From the NCBI GenBank assembly GCA_033239125.1, contig BSWB01000004.1, forward strand, positions 82,240,501-82,304,500: a DNA stretch of 64,000 nt, given 5' to 3'. Source of the DNA: Fagopyrum homotropicum (Eukaryota > Streptophyta > Magnoliopsida > Caryophyllales > Polygonaceae). Shown piece after piece: positions 22,261 to 33,589 of this stretch. The notes beneath the pieces are model-generated. The model saw only the letters and a list, made by a program, of their open reading frames with translations. It did not search any database and was not told where the DNA came from. How positions within the stretch are numbered: position 1 is the first letter of the stretch; every line of letters starts with the position of its first letter. The translations under genes and the position numbers were made by a program.

Positions 22261-24264
22261 GACCTTGAGATCCACACAAACACGCAAAGTAATAACAAAC
22301 TTGTGACATTAGTGAAAACAAAAGTTCCTCACTTGTGTTTCTATTACACCCACACTCTTGATGTGATAAGTTAACCCACAATTCTAGATGTCTTTACGGG
22401 CTTAAATATATAACTCTCGATCCAACATTAACTATTTTTATGACCCAAATGGCCGTCCATCTTCTCGTTTATGCATAGGTACATCCTTCGTGCACGGTTC
22501 TTTTCTCCTATGTGCATCTATGGACGTGCTAGAGTGTTGGGGTGGTCATGCATATGGGTCCCGGTCTTTTATTGTTGAGGAGCACGAGATCTTCTCATAT
22601 GCTCATCTCCTTTTTGCTGATAATGAATGCATCCTCATGTATTGATGCATACATGATCTCCTTATTTGATGAGCTTTATAACAAGTTATCTTCCTCTTTG
22701 TTCGGATAACAGTAGACTTTCCTCATTCTACTTGAGCCCCATTTGACCATGTCATCCTTTACCATAAGCATTCTCCTCTTCCTGACATGTATTAGGGTTC
22801 TTTGCTCCTAATTTGCTCCCACTTTCAGTTCCAATGTTGCAGGTGTTCTTGAGGGTGCTCATGCATCACCCAACTCCTTATTTATTCTTGTATTGAGTCA
22901 TTCAAGCTCTAGAGCTGCTCTTGTGCTGAGTTCGGGCCCTAGAGGTGCTCCTGATTGAAGATGATCTTGAAGATGCTCCTGCATCATCTCCTATGTTAAG
23001 TTAAGGTCGTAGAGGTGCTCCTAAAGATGCTACTGCATCAATGTGTGTGTATACGATTTTGCTTTTGGAATTGGTATGAATCGACACGACTAACTAAAAA
23101 CATCAATTTTAGCGTCTTTTGCACCCTTATTCTTATCCGTCTCTTGAGCATATAGTATAGATTTGCATTGCATTTTTGGTAGATTCCCTTCCCTTTTTGT
23201 GTTTGAAGATCAATTTGTCGTAAATGATATTGCAGACATTTTAAGCTTTTTCGGAGCTAAAATGAACTTGTATATGGAAGAATGTCCTCAACACACTAAG
23301 GTTCTACCTATGGTCAAGGAAGTCGAGGTCATTATGGAATTGATTGAGATCAAATAGTGAATTACCTAGATTTACTCGAGGTTTAGGAAGGAATCGGTCG
23401 ACCACATAAAATACACCGGGCGACTTCCACCACTTGTCCGAGTTGATGACCATTTCTCCAAAACGATCCGTTTTCACTTGATTCACTTCATTTCGATGTG
23501 ATTGACCGAACAGTCCCACAAGGTCGGTCGATTTATCCCATTATTTTAGGCTATCTTTTAGCATGTCTACGTGGATATTTTTATCTTTAGATAAGAGATT
23601 TAGATATAATGTTTGATAGATTTTTATCACACTCTGTTGGAGGACAATGTTATAATTCCTTCGATAAATAGGGCATTTTTTCCCGTAGTTTATTTATCCA
23701 GTTTTAATTCAAAAGTTTTAGAGAAGAACTTTTTTAAAGTGGTTGTCGTCCAACCATTTCCCATCGACCGACCAATCCGTTTATTCTCCTTCGATTAATT
23801 ATTGCTTTGAACTTTCGTAAGGAATGTCTTAATGAATTCTCTTATTCCAAGGTCTGATGAGCCCAAGTACATCGATATTTTATGATGTTGATATTGATCT
23901 ATATCCTTATGAATATCTCTCTCATGTGTTATAGGAATTGAGGGGTTTTCTATGCAAAATACGAGAGTCGGGCATGAAATTGATTTCTTACTATTTGAGC
24001 GTTCAAGTGTTAATTGCCAAATGTGAGATCCGAGTTATTGATGCTTTTCATATTTTGCAAAATGTGAAAGCTGAGTAGGACCGTCTCTCTCGTAACATGA
24101 TTTATATTCCATTTGGATTGAATTATTATCAATTTAGATTTGATATTTTCTTGTAGTTGTTATGATATTAAGAACTTTTAAATTATCTTTGATACTACCA
24201 ACTTGGTTACCTCCAATAACATTGATTCTTGATCACGTAGTAAAAACTACTTTCTTCTCCATTA
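22261..24264. other. Unassigned 2-kb region
   Basis: No gene is supported. Visible items are a degenerate repeated motif AGGTGCTCCT / GATGCTCCTGCATCA at about 22850-23035, which reads as a broken peptide repeat (LEDAPASSP, RGAPKDATAS), and a 64-codon open frame at 23163-23357 that I do not recognise. Words of the form GGTCGGTCGA occur at about 23390, 23523 and 23742-23752. The rest is AT-rich and full of stops. It may be old LTR sequence given the word cluster, but no boundary is visible. Confidence 0.4.
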
Positions 24265-26286
24265 TGTAACACCCCGAATCCGCGGGATTCGAGATTCTAC
24301 GGGCGGAGACCTCACAATGTGTCCCGACCCTTAGCCTAACAACAATTTCACCGGACCCTTCCAACAAGGCACAAATAAAAGCAAATACTGAAAACATTTT
24401 TAATCTATGCGCGAGAATACTGAAATGTAAAGTACAAAGTGGAAACTTAGCCGAGTCCTCCAAATGACACAACTCCAATACGTAAATCCATATCATACAA
24501 CATAACACCATAACGGAGACCCCCGCTGTCCACTCCTCCACCTCACTCGGAGGCATCCCGAACCTGCAGGGCATCTACAACAACCGGTGTAAAGCCGTTA
24601 GCTAGCAATCCGAATATTAGAAGAACGATAAGGCACAAACACATATAACAAAGTAAAAACACCCAAAACATGCTCACACGGAAGTCCGGTTATTATCTTT
24701 TATTTAACGTTATTTCCTTACTAATTACAATTATGTTGTGACACGGAAATCACAAGGATCCCGCCCTTGCCCTTTTCACCAAACAGGTTTGGTCCAGATG
24801 CGTATCAACATCACCTGTTGGACTGGTCGCAAGGCACCTCCTATTCACCCCATTTTGGACTGGACAAGCGGTCACTGCCCGTTATCATACACTTGAGCCA
24901 AAATAATAAAACACGTCCACATCCTAATCAGGTTAATAGTCATATCACAAATTATAAAGGAACACACCACCCATACGTATCAACCAATATGCAAAAGCTA
25001 GCTAAGTAAGTTTGTAGACTACCTCGTCTCCAAGCTAACAAGAAAATTGACCACAACTTCCGATAGGACTATAACCTCAACCTGATCAATAAGATGCACA
25101 CATCATCACACTCACATACTCTCGAACTCAAAGACTTCCAATTCTAACAATTGAACACAAGTCCTAACAACATATAAGCTAGGAAACGCTCTTAGACTCT
25201 AAGAGGCCATAAACTCGATAACTATGTGAAAGGAAACAACAACAACACATACCTTATACAAGCTCAAACATCACCCCCAAGCTAGAGTACGACCACAAAG
25301 CTAGAAGATACCATAAGGTCTACACACACAAGATCACAAGACTTCCATCGAGTTCTGAGGACACCTAGATGCACAACCAATAGATGGCATTCAAAACTAC
25401 CCTAGGTCCACCCTAGTCATGCTACTATCATAAATAAACCTCTAAACAAAAGAAGGAACCAAGAAGGAGGGAGGAGAAAGGCCTACCGTTGAAGAAACGC
25501 AACCGCGTAATCATGTAGGCGTGATTGTGGCCTGAGTGACACCGCCCACGTGGGTCTAGGAGCCACCCCTACGGTGGCCTGAAGCCTTGTCTCCGCCCCT
25601 GAGGTTGTCTGGTTCCGCCCCTGCGGTGGTTTGGATCCACCCCTGCGGTACTGAAGATCCACCCCCGTAGTCGAATTGCAAAATCTCGTCTTCTTCGTCT
25701 TCGATTATGGATCCTCAACTCCAATGGCCTACTTCTCTTCATGGGTCTTCTCCAAACACCAACTACAGTCTCTAGGCTCTTCCTGACGACCTAATCGTTC
25801 TAAGAACACGTGCATGCAAATTAATCAAGGGAAACTTCCTCTAGAGCTTCATCCATGGCAATGGAGAAGGAGAGAAGAAGAAGGAGCTAAATAGCAGAGA
25901 AGAAGAAGAGAGGGAAGAGGAGAAGCTTACCAAACCGGATCTAATGATCTTCTACCGTTGGCAACGCCTCAGGAGATCCAAAGAGAAAGGGAATAAGGAA
26001 ACACAAGAGGCAGAGGGGAATGGAAAAACCAACGTGAATAAGAAAGTGAGAGGAGAAAGGGAACAAGGTTGCAAAGGATGGAGGGAAACCAAGGTCGACT
26101 GACATATCTCAATCCCCTTTTTGCTAGGGAACGAGGGGTCCAAAGCAAGGTGAGGTAATGAGGGGTTGTACGGGATTTCAGAATAAATCCCGTTACTCAG
26201 CATCCAGTGCCTGCGGAAAAACTGAGCCGCACACAGGGATGTCGATAACTTACTCGCTAACCGGAATAAAAATTTCGGACGTCACA
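24265..26286 (-). repeat. 3' LTR of chromovirus K
   Basis: The 2022-bp LTR runs on the plus strand from TGTAACACCCCG to GGACGTCACA. It is followed on the right by the purine tract (minus strand TTTTTAGGGGGATACA) and the AAGTTTTGGGACGAAACTT motif, so this is the 3' LTR of a minus-strand element. GC words lie at 25540-25680 (CCACCCCTACGGTGG, CCGCCCCTGCGGTGG and variants). Purine-rich GAGAAG tracts lie at 25860-26090. The left flank has no primer site, as expected for a 3' LTR. Confidence 0.8.
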
Positions 26287-26420
26287 TGTATCCCCCTAAA
26301 AACAAGTTTCGTCCCAAAACTTGCTAGATGTAAAAATCACGATCAAACACGTCTCGTTAACCGAACAAACATATGAACGAGGCATTGTTGGCTATCTAAT
26401 CTAAAGCCTACTCGAATAAT
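26287..26420 (-). other. Stub of chromovirus K internal region
   Basis: It contains the purine tract and the palindrome-like AAGTTTCGTCCCAAAACTT at about 26304-26322, matching the region just inside the 3' LTRs of E1 and E2. After about 100 bp the homology stops and a fold-back repeat begins. Confidence 0.65.
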
Positions 26421-26422
26421 CA

Positions 26423-26747
26423 CATAAACCTACGGTTTAGATTTGTGAACCGGCGGTTTAGATTTTGGCCTTTGGCCAAACCTAAACCTAAATCGTAAAA
26501 ATCCAAACCGGCGGTTTAGGTTTAACCTAAACCTCCGGTTTGGTCGGCGGTTTAGCCGGTTTATTAAAAAAAATTAAAAAAATTGAAAAACTGGACCAAA
26601 CCGGCGGCTAACCGCCGGTTTTGAGGACCAAACCGGCGGTTAAGGTTTACGTTTGGCCAAAGGCCATACCTAAACCTAAACCGCAAACCTAAATTGCCGA
26701 TTTGGGCCGGTTCACAAACCCCCGATTTGGCGGTTTGGTTCAAACCT
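26423..26747. mobile_element. Fold-back, MITE-like repeat rich in AAACCGGCGGTTT
   Basis: The 325-bp imperfect inverted repeat has paired arms with TTTGGCCTTTGGCCAAA-type blocks at about 26468 and 26650 and many CCGGCGGTTTAGG words. It has an A-rich centre (26566-26590) and no ORF. It resembles low-complexity hAT-type MITEs in style, but I cannot define terminal repeats or a target duplication. Confidence 0.55.
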
Positions 26748-26792
26748 GACCCATGTCTATCGCAAGGTACAAACACAACTCATATGAATCAC

Positions 26793-29286
26793 ACAATGAC
26801 GCTTATGATGAGATTGTTGTGTGGATTGGCTATGAATGACCTTATGTGTTGAATAGATGAATGCATATGTGGACTTGAAGTACTTATCTTGAATCCCATG
26901 TATGGATTGTGATCATGATGTTTGCCTTGATTGGATTGAGGATTGAAAGTCGAAATTACATGCTAGTTCTTGCACATCATCTAGGAATGATTAAGGCAAT
27001 TCATCTCTCTCTACTTCTCATCTTGATCATGTTGTTTGAAAACCTCAATTGATATAAATTTGACCTCTTTTGACCCATCCGGAAATAGGAGCATGTTAGT
27101 GTGTTGAGTGTGTGAAAAGCAAGTGTGGGGTGAAGTTATTGATGGATGAATTTTATGAATGAAGTGCTGAATTTGTTGTGAAAAGTGTAGAAAAAATATA
27201 GGTTTGGGGACGTTGGTTTAAATGATGAGTAACTCGGCACCATTCACATAATTGGGTGTTTGCGCCTTGACAAAGTCAAATAAACCGATAGTCCTAACGT
27301 GCTTTGGTATGTGTGCCCGGTGTGGATGCACCTCGAAAAATAAAAAAGCCCGAGGACGGCTATTCACCAAGGTTTCGGCTTTTGTACACCAATGCCATTG
27401 TCTCGAAAATAAGTGAAAGAAAAAGAAAAGAAAAGAAAGAAAAAATGGAGAAAACATACACTTGTGGGAAGTTGATAAAAAATGTGAAGTTGTGAAGTTA
27501 GTTCCATTCCCGGATTAGCATCACATAACCTAGAAAAATTCCCAGCTAATCACAACGTTTCTTGGCCTTTTATTTCACAAGCCCTTGTGACCTATTTGCA
27601 TGTGTGTAAGACTTAGTGATCTAGATTGGATATGCTCATGATCATCTTGACTTCTTCATTTTTACATTTCATGCATGCCTTCGAGTTAAGTACAATTGTC
27701 TTTCCGTGCCTTCACTTATTTGACACATGATTGCTTGTCCATTGCCATGAAACATGACTATGAAGGTGATCCAATATTAGAAGCACAACTCCAAAAAGAT
27801 TTTGTTGTTTTTTTCTGCATACATAAATCATGTCATCTCTTAGTCTATAGTTGGGGACTTGCTCGGGGACGAGCAAACCTTAAGTATGGGGTATTTTTGA
27901 TAACACGATTTATGACTTGGGTTTAGACACTCATTTAGATAGTTTTTCCGCCCATTCATGCATGGTTGGCACTAGTTCGTAACGACTTGCACTCAATTCA
28001 TGTATTTTGTCGAGATAGACGTCTACACGGACTTTTGCATGCTTTGTAGGTATTTTAGGAGTTTTAGGAGCTTAATCGATAGATTTGAGGATCTTTCGTC
28101 GAGATGACACACCTTCGGACTCATTGGGAAGCAAGCTAGGAGCTAAGGGGGACACATGGGACCTTGTTGGTGCATGTCATGCACCAAATTGAGGCTTGAT
28201 GATCCAAAACAAGCTGAGGCACCAAAACCACGGCTACTGGGACTTCCACGGGCGTGGAAATGGGCCGTGGTTTTCCCTAAACAATTGTGACAGCTGTCTC
28301 ACGATCTTCATGGCCGACTCTTGCAATTTGTTGAGGATATAAGGTGGTCCTGCAGGTTGTTATGGACAGACCCCATCACTCCATTCTCTCCCACACTCTC
28401 AACAACACATATTCTCTCATTGAAAGATTAGATTGGAGCTTCACTTGGAGGAGAAGAAAAGGGTCCATTGAAGAAGAAGAAGAGAAGAACACACCATTCT
28501 TAGTTCTTCATAGTTTTGAGTGATTTTGAGTGAGTTTTGTGAAGACGATTTGCTCGGTTTTGTAAGGAACGAGATTGAACCTTCTTTTGAAGGGTTATAA
28601 GTCCTTCTTATCATACATTTAGCTTGATTTTCTTTGTTCTACTTGTTCATCTCTATTTTGCTTCATTTACTTGCTATGGAAGCCATGAATGTATGCTTGT
28701 TGAGTTTGATTGTTAAAATACATGTTGTTGGCTAGATAGATGTGATTCTAGGGTAAGGAAATGATGGTTATGGCTTGGACTATGATAGAATGGACTTAGA
28801 TGTACCTTTGGTTGATTCGCTTGCTTGAACTGAGTTTCTGTTGGAAACCACGGTTCGTTCTTGCCTTTCCACGGCCGTGGACTGGGATGAACAACCCGTG
28901 GTTCTTACTAACTCACTTGTTTTGATGAATCTAAGTGCTAGAATGTTAGATTGTTGAAATCCTAGTGTTTGTTGAGCTAAATCTATCCTAGGGTGACCTA
29001 GTGTTAGCAACTAAGTGTTAGAAGAGACTTACCCGGTGATTCTTGCTCTTAGATACCGAAGATGACGAACTCTAGGTAGTAGTGAGCCTCACAAGCCGCT
29101 ATTGGACTGAATGTGCTAGGATAGATTTTTAGGACTTGCCTTCCCGAGACTTACCCGGTAAGGAGAGGTTAGATTCCTAGATAACCATCCGGTTTGTGTA
29201 GACATCCCTACCTTAGGCTCCTAGAGACTTACCTGGTGATAGGACCTTAGGTGCGGGATTAGTGGATCATGAGACCTACCTGGTAA
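26793..29286 (+). mobile_element. Athila-2-type fragment: 3' spacer and 3' LTR part
   Basis: 26793-27898 is colinear with the reverse complement of the post-pol spacer of Athila-2 (43061-44165). It includes a block around 27230-27370 that matches 43590-43735. The purine tract AAGTATGGGGTATTTT leads into the LTR at 27899 (TGATAACACGATTT). The LTR continues to about 29286 (CTACCTGGTAA), where homology to the Athila-2 LTR stops and a chromovirus LTR begins. It has no coding sequence. Confidence 0.85.
27899..29286 (+). repeat. Partial 3' LTR of Athila-2 family (1.39 kb)
   Basis: It starts TGATAACACGATTTATGACTT, the same start as the minus-strand LTR ending at 43060. It carries the family word in two places: CCACGGGCGTGG at 28246-28257 with GGGCCGTGG next to it, and CCACGGCCGTGG at 28869-28880 with CCCGTGG nearby. 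A repeated motif ACTTACCCGGT / ACTTACCTGGTGAT occurs four or five times at 29020-29285. The U5 end is missing. Confidence 0.85.
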
Positions 29287-29620
29287 CCAAACTCTCAAAA
29301 TTCTCTCACAAGATCAAGGAAGAACAAAGGGGAAAAGGAAAGAGAAGAAGAGCGTAAGAAGGATGAAGAAGCTGGAATGAGGTGAAGAAACCCCTCATCT
29401 GAAGGAATGGAAGGCTTATGAAGGAAGCCAGCCGCAAAGCACAAGTCAAAGGGTCAACGAAGGCGGCTGCAACCACACAAAGCCGCAGGGGCGGTCACTG
29501 TGAGGCGCAGAGGCGCCTAGCTGCAGGAGCGGCCACCATTGTCCGTAGGGGCGGCTACCAAGGTCCAACAAAGGCTCAACAAGGCTCCTAAGCTCCAAGG
29601 ATTAAGGCTCTTACATCACA
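29287..29620 (-). repeat. Truncated 3' LTR of chromovirus E1 (U3 part only)
   Basis: Only the last 334 bp on the plus strand survive, ending GGCTCTTACATCACA at 29620. GC words of the form GCCGCAGGGGCGG lie at 29480-29570, including AGGCGCAGAGGCGCCT near 29502. The left part is replaced at 29286/29287 by an Athila-2 LTR. Confidence 0.8.
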
Positions 29621-29660
29621 CTCCCCTAAAAACAAGTTTCGTCCCGAAACTTGCAAGATC
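29621..29660 (-). promoter_or_regulatory. Polypurine tract and palindrome of E1
   Basis: The minus strand reads AAGTTTCGGGACGAAACTT (palindrome-like, 29634-29652), then TTTTTAGGGGAG directly before the LTR start TGTGATGTAAGAGCC. The same arrangement lies at K (26287-26322) and E2 (38189-38222). Confidence 0.8.
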
Positions 29661-29739
29661 CCAAATCCTCTCGGACCCATAAGTCGAGGTATAACTCTCC
29701 TCTCAAAGGTCAACCTATAACATTCTATATCCTCAAACA

Positions 29740-29990
29740 CAACATGGAGGAATCATCACTCCAACAACTCTAAACAAGGCCTAGAGGAAGATCATCTCTA
29801 GCCAGACACTAACCACATCACACTAGCATGGAGGAAGGCCATCTTCAGCCAAAACGTACACATAACCCTACTACTTGGAGGAAAACCGTCTCCACTTATA
29901 CTATGTTCATCAAAGATAGCATAGAGGAAATAACCATCTCCGGCTAATCCTAATACACACCATAGCATGGAGGAAAGAACCATCTCCAAC
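29740..29990 (-). repeat. Phased six-unit hairpin array in E1
   Basis: Six units start at 29745, 29782, 29829, 29876, 29922 and 29968; after the first interval of 37, the intervals are 46-47 bp. Each unit has an inverted 5-mer around a 9-11-base loop, most often TGGAG-N9-CTCCA. Unit 2 reads TAGAG...CTCTA, changed on both arms so that pairing is kept. Unit 3 (TGGAG...CTTCA) keeps a G-T pair. Unit 5 has one mismatch. It lies between the pol stop (30108) and the purine tract and would be in the 3' part of the element RNA. Function unknown. Confidence 0.8.
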
Positions 29991-30107
29991 TATACCTATT
30001 TCGCGCTAGCAAACAGGATCTAACAGACCATAAGCACATAACATAGCTAGCACAAAAAGCACATCATATCACATAAGCACATATAACATACACTCACCAA
30101 GATGGCA

Positions 30108-31520
30108 CTAAGATCTACTCGTGGATCCTACGGGTGCATCTATCTCGGCGTAGAACTCTGGATAGTTCCTCTGGATACTGTCCTTAATCTCCCATGTAAA
30201 CTCATCAGGTCCTCGTCTAGACCACTATATCCTCATCATAGGAATGTCCTTCGAACGCAAGCATCTCACCCCTCGCTCTAGGACTGCAATAGGGTGCTCT
30301 GCAAATGTGTGGTCTGGCTCAATCACGAGATCATCATAACTCACAATGTGCCTCGGATCTGGTATGTACTCCCTCACTTGAGACATGTGAAACACAAGGT
30401 GAACACTCTCTAACCTCGCAGGCAATGCTAATCTATAGGCTGCCCTCCCGACTCTATCTAGTATCTCAAAAGGACTGACATATCGGGGACTCAACTTCCC
30501 CTTTATACTAAAACGTCTGACGCCTCGTGTCACATATACTCTCAACCAGACATGAGCTCCTACCCGACGTCTCCTATCTGCATAGGACTTATGGCGACTC
30601 TATACAGCCAGCATCCTCTCTCTGATCAGCGCTACCCGAGCCATATCATCCTGAATATGCTTTGGCGCTATCCCACTGATACCGTTACGCTCATCCCAGC
30701 ATAAAGGTGTACGGCACCTACGTCCATATAGTGCCTCATAAGGAGCCATCCCAATAGATGCATGCCAGCTGTTGTTATTTGAGAACTCAATGAGTGGGAG
30801 GTAATTAGACCATTTTTGTCCTCAATCCAACACACAAGCTCGCAACATGTCCTCTAAGGTCTAGATAGTCCTCTTTGACTAACCATTTATCTGGGGGTGA
30901 AACGCAGTGGTGAAGTGTAGACTCGTCCCCAAAGCAGTCTGAATCTGCTGCTAGAATCTCGAAGTAAACCGTCCATCTCGATTAGAGACAATTGTCCTCG
31001 GTACCTCATGGAGTCTCACTAAATGTGTAGTGTACTCCTCAACCAATCTGCTCACCGGCCACGTCTCTCTGATGGCAATAAAACATGCCGTCTTCGTCAG
31101 TCTAACCACAATCACCCAAATAGCATCAAAGCTCCTACTGGCCCTCAGTCCGGTCACAAAATCCATGGAGACGTCCTCCCACTTCCACTGCGGTACTAGC
31201 AGTGGATGGAGCTCACCTCCAGGCCTGAAATGCTCTATCTTGACTTGTTGACAGGTCGCACACTAAGCCACAAATCTGGCTACATCGGGCTTCATCCCTC
31301 CCCACCAATATGAGTGTCTCACATCATGGTACATCTTACTCATACTTGGATGTATTGAGTAAGGTATACAATGAGCCTCCTGTAAGATCAGTTGTCTCAA
31401 CTCTGCATCAGCGGGTACACAAATACGATCATGGCGCCTCATAACTCCATCTTCTCCAATAGAGAACTCTAATGCCTCACCACGAGACATCCTCTCTCTG
31501 ATCCTCATCAAGGTTAAGTA
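30108..31520 (-). pseudogene. Integrase with chromodomain (E1), broken
   Basis: The N-terminal HHCC zinc region (about 31220-31420) is complete in residues (EAHCIPYSIHP ... CATCQQ), but a stop replaces the residue before CATC. The core begins at SMDFVTGL (about 31166) with a second Asp region near 30985 (IVSNRDGRFTSRF). Stops follow near 30955, 30850 and 30810. The C-terminal part (30545-30225) leads through VSQVREYIPDP to the chromodomain, with VLERGVRCLRSKDIPM, a stop at 30225 and then TWEIKDSIQRNYP (to 30108). The chromodomain would bind methylated histone H3 and steer insertion to heterochromatin. Confidence 0.85.
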
Positions 31521-33213
31521 GGTCCCCTACTTCTGTTGGATCTCATCCAACAGACCAGGTAGAACCTCTAAAGTAAACAACTGGGCATCCTCATCAGGAA
31601 ACTAGATGTCCAACTCTAGCCAGCTAGATCCCTCTGAAGCTGAGGTTGTACAGTCAGTCTGGCAATCGCCTTCTCTCGAGGTGTCTTCCTGTTGAAGGCA
31701 TCAACTACCACATTCGCCTTGCCAAGATGATACGGAATCTCAAGGTCAAAGTCCTTGATCAACTCAAGCCCTTGACGTTGGCGGTTATTCAATTCCCGCT
31801 GCATGAAAATGTACTTCAGACTCTTATGGTCTGTGAAGATCTGACATGTAGCACCATACAAGTAATGTCTCCAAATCTTCAAAGCATGAACTACCGCTGC
31901 TAACTCAAGATCATGAGTTGGGTAGTTCTCCTCATACATCTTCAACTGTCAAGATGCATATGCAATCACTCTGTCTCTCTACATCAACACACATCCCAAG
32001 CCTATCTTGGATGCATCACTATCGACCACAAAATCATCAGAACCCTCTGGATGTGCCTGGACGGGAGTAGAAGTCAAACGCCTCTTCAACTCCTCAAAAC
32101 ACTGAGCACATTGGTTGGTCCATAAAAATTTGGTAGTCTTCCTCAAAAGATTCGTTTGTGGACGGTCAATCACAGAAAATCCCTCCACAAAGCGTCTGTA
32201 ATAACCGGCTAGGCCAAGAAAGCTACGCACTTCCTTGACGTTCGTCGATGTCGTCCATGCAGCAATAGACTCAATCTTCGTCGGGTCAACCATAATCCCG
32301 TCGGCGGAGGCAGTATGTCCAAGGAAAGCAACCTCAGACATTCAGAACTCGCACTTAGAGAGATTGGCATACAACTCTCTATCCCGCAAAATCTATAAAA
32401 CTGTCCTCGGATGTCCAGCATGCTCCTCTCTGCTACGAGAGTTACCAAAATGTCATCAATAAAAACTACAACAAACTAATCTAGGAAGTCGATGAAAATA
32501 CTGTTCATCAACTCCATGAAAACTGTTCGGGCATTCCTCAGCCCAAATGGCATCACTACAAACTCGTAGTGTCCATAACAGGTACGAAATTCCGTCCTGT
32601 GCACGTCCTGCTCTCTCACCCTCAGTTGGTGATATCCTGAACGGAAGTCGATCTGGGAGAAAATTGTCGCTCCTTGAGGCTGATCATGTAGGTCATCAAT
32701 ACGAGGCAATTGATACCTGTTCTTGATGGTCACCTTGTTAAGCTCTGTGTAATCTATACACAACCCCAACGATCCGTCCTTCTTCCGCACGAAGATGACA
32801 GGTGCACCCCATGGTGATACGCTAGGGCGGATGTAGCCCTTCTCAGCCAATTCCTCGAGTTGCTTCTTCAGCTTTAACATCTCGACAGACATCATACGAT
32901 ATGGGGCCTTCGAGATGGGTCTCGTACCAGGCTCCAACTCGATGCCAAAGTCTACGCTCCTTTGAGGCGGCAAGCTAGACGGCCTTGCAAACACGTCTGT
33001 AAACTCACAGACCACTAGTATGTCCTCCAAAGCTAGGCTATCTCCTTCCTTTATGGCATAACACCAAAAGGCATCGCATCCCTGTGCTATCAGTCTTGCT
33101 ACTCGTACGACACTGATAACAGATCCCGTCTTTCCAAGGTCCCAACCCCGGAACACCTCTATCGGACCTATGTCGGTAGAGATTGTAATAGTTATCTTAC
33201 CCACGTCTAACAC
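31521..33213 (-). pseudogene. Reverse transcriptase and RNase H (E1), broken
   Basis: RT runs from about 32980 (PYRMMSVEMLKLKKQLEEL) through the KKDGSLGLCIDYTELN block to the catalytic FIDD box at 32452-32463. A stop near 32477 (FLD.FVVVF) and a frame change just after the FIDD box break it. The connection and RNase H follow at 32341-31979 and 31945-31616, with FLGLAGYYRRFVEGF, DSDASKIGLGCVLM, IFTDHKSLKYIF and ANVVVDAFNRKT. RNase H carboxylates are partly altered. The open 245-residue segment 33213-32476 also includes the protease C-terminus. Confidence 0.88.
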
Positions 33214-33500
33214 TGCCCGGTGTCACGCATCCAATCCATACCTAATATGACTTCTTCATGCATCAATGGAAGGACTAAGAAGTCAACAAGCAACACACGA
33301 GTCCCTAAGCGAAGGGGACAACTATGTATCTCACGGGTACCTCGGACCCGACTACCATCAGGTAACCCTATGGCAAAGGGGGTCCCCTCTATGGTGGGTA
33401 AGCTTAAACGCTCAACACATGCAACATAAATAAAGAAATACGTAGCACCCGTATCAAATAAAACTCTAACAGGTAAACCATGTAGCAGAATGGTACCTGT
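33214..33500 (-). pseudogene. Aspartic protease (E1)
   Basis: VLFDTGATYFFI (33428-33465, minus) holds the DTGA active site. It is followed by LPDGSRVRGTREI and LMHEEVILGMDWM, the usual chromovirus protease order. The frame breaks just before the RT-containing segment. It would cut the Gag-Pol polyprotein. Confidence 0.75.
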
Positions 33501-33589
33501 AGCAATTTGTGTTGGCGACTCCTCAACACTCCTCAGCTAAAAAACACGGCCTCCAGCTCCTCGAGCATCACTAGTACCAGCATCTCTAC

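Noticed and set aside
22560..22640. HLLFAD-like peptide suggesting a LINE reverse transcriptase
   Set aside because: Only one short motif fits, with no upstream or downstream LINE blocks in the same order.
29740..29990. Regular 47-bp spacing with repeated short motifs looks like a CRISPR array
   Set aside because: The repeats are imperfect hairpins within a plant retroelement 3' region, spacers are not unique and no cas genes are possible here.
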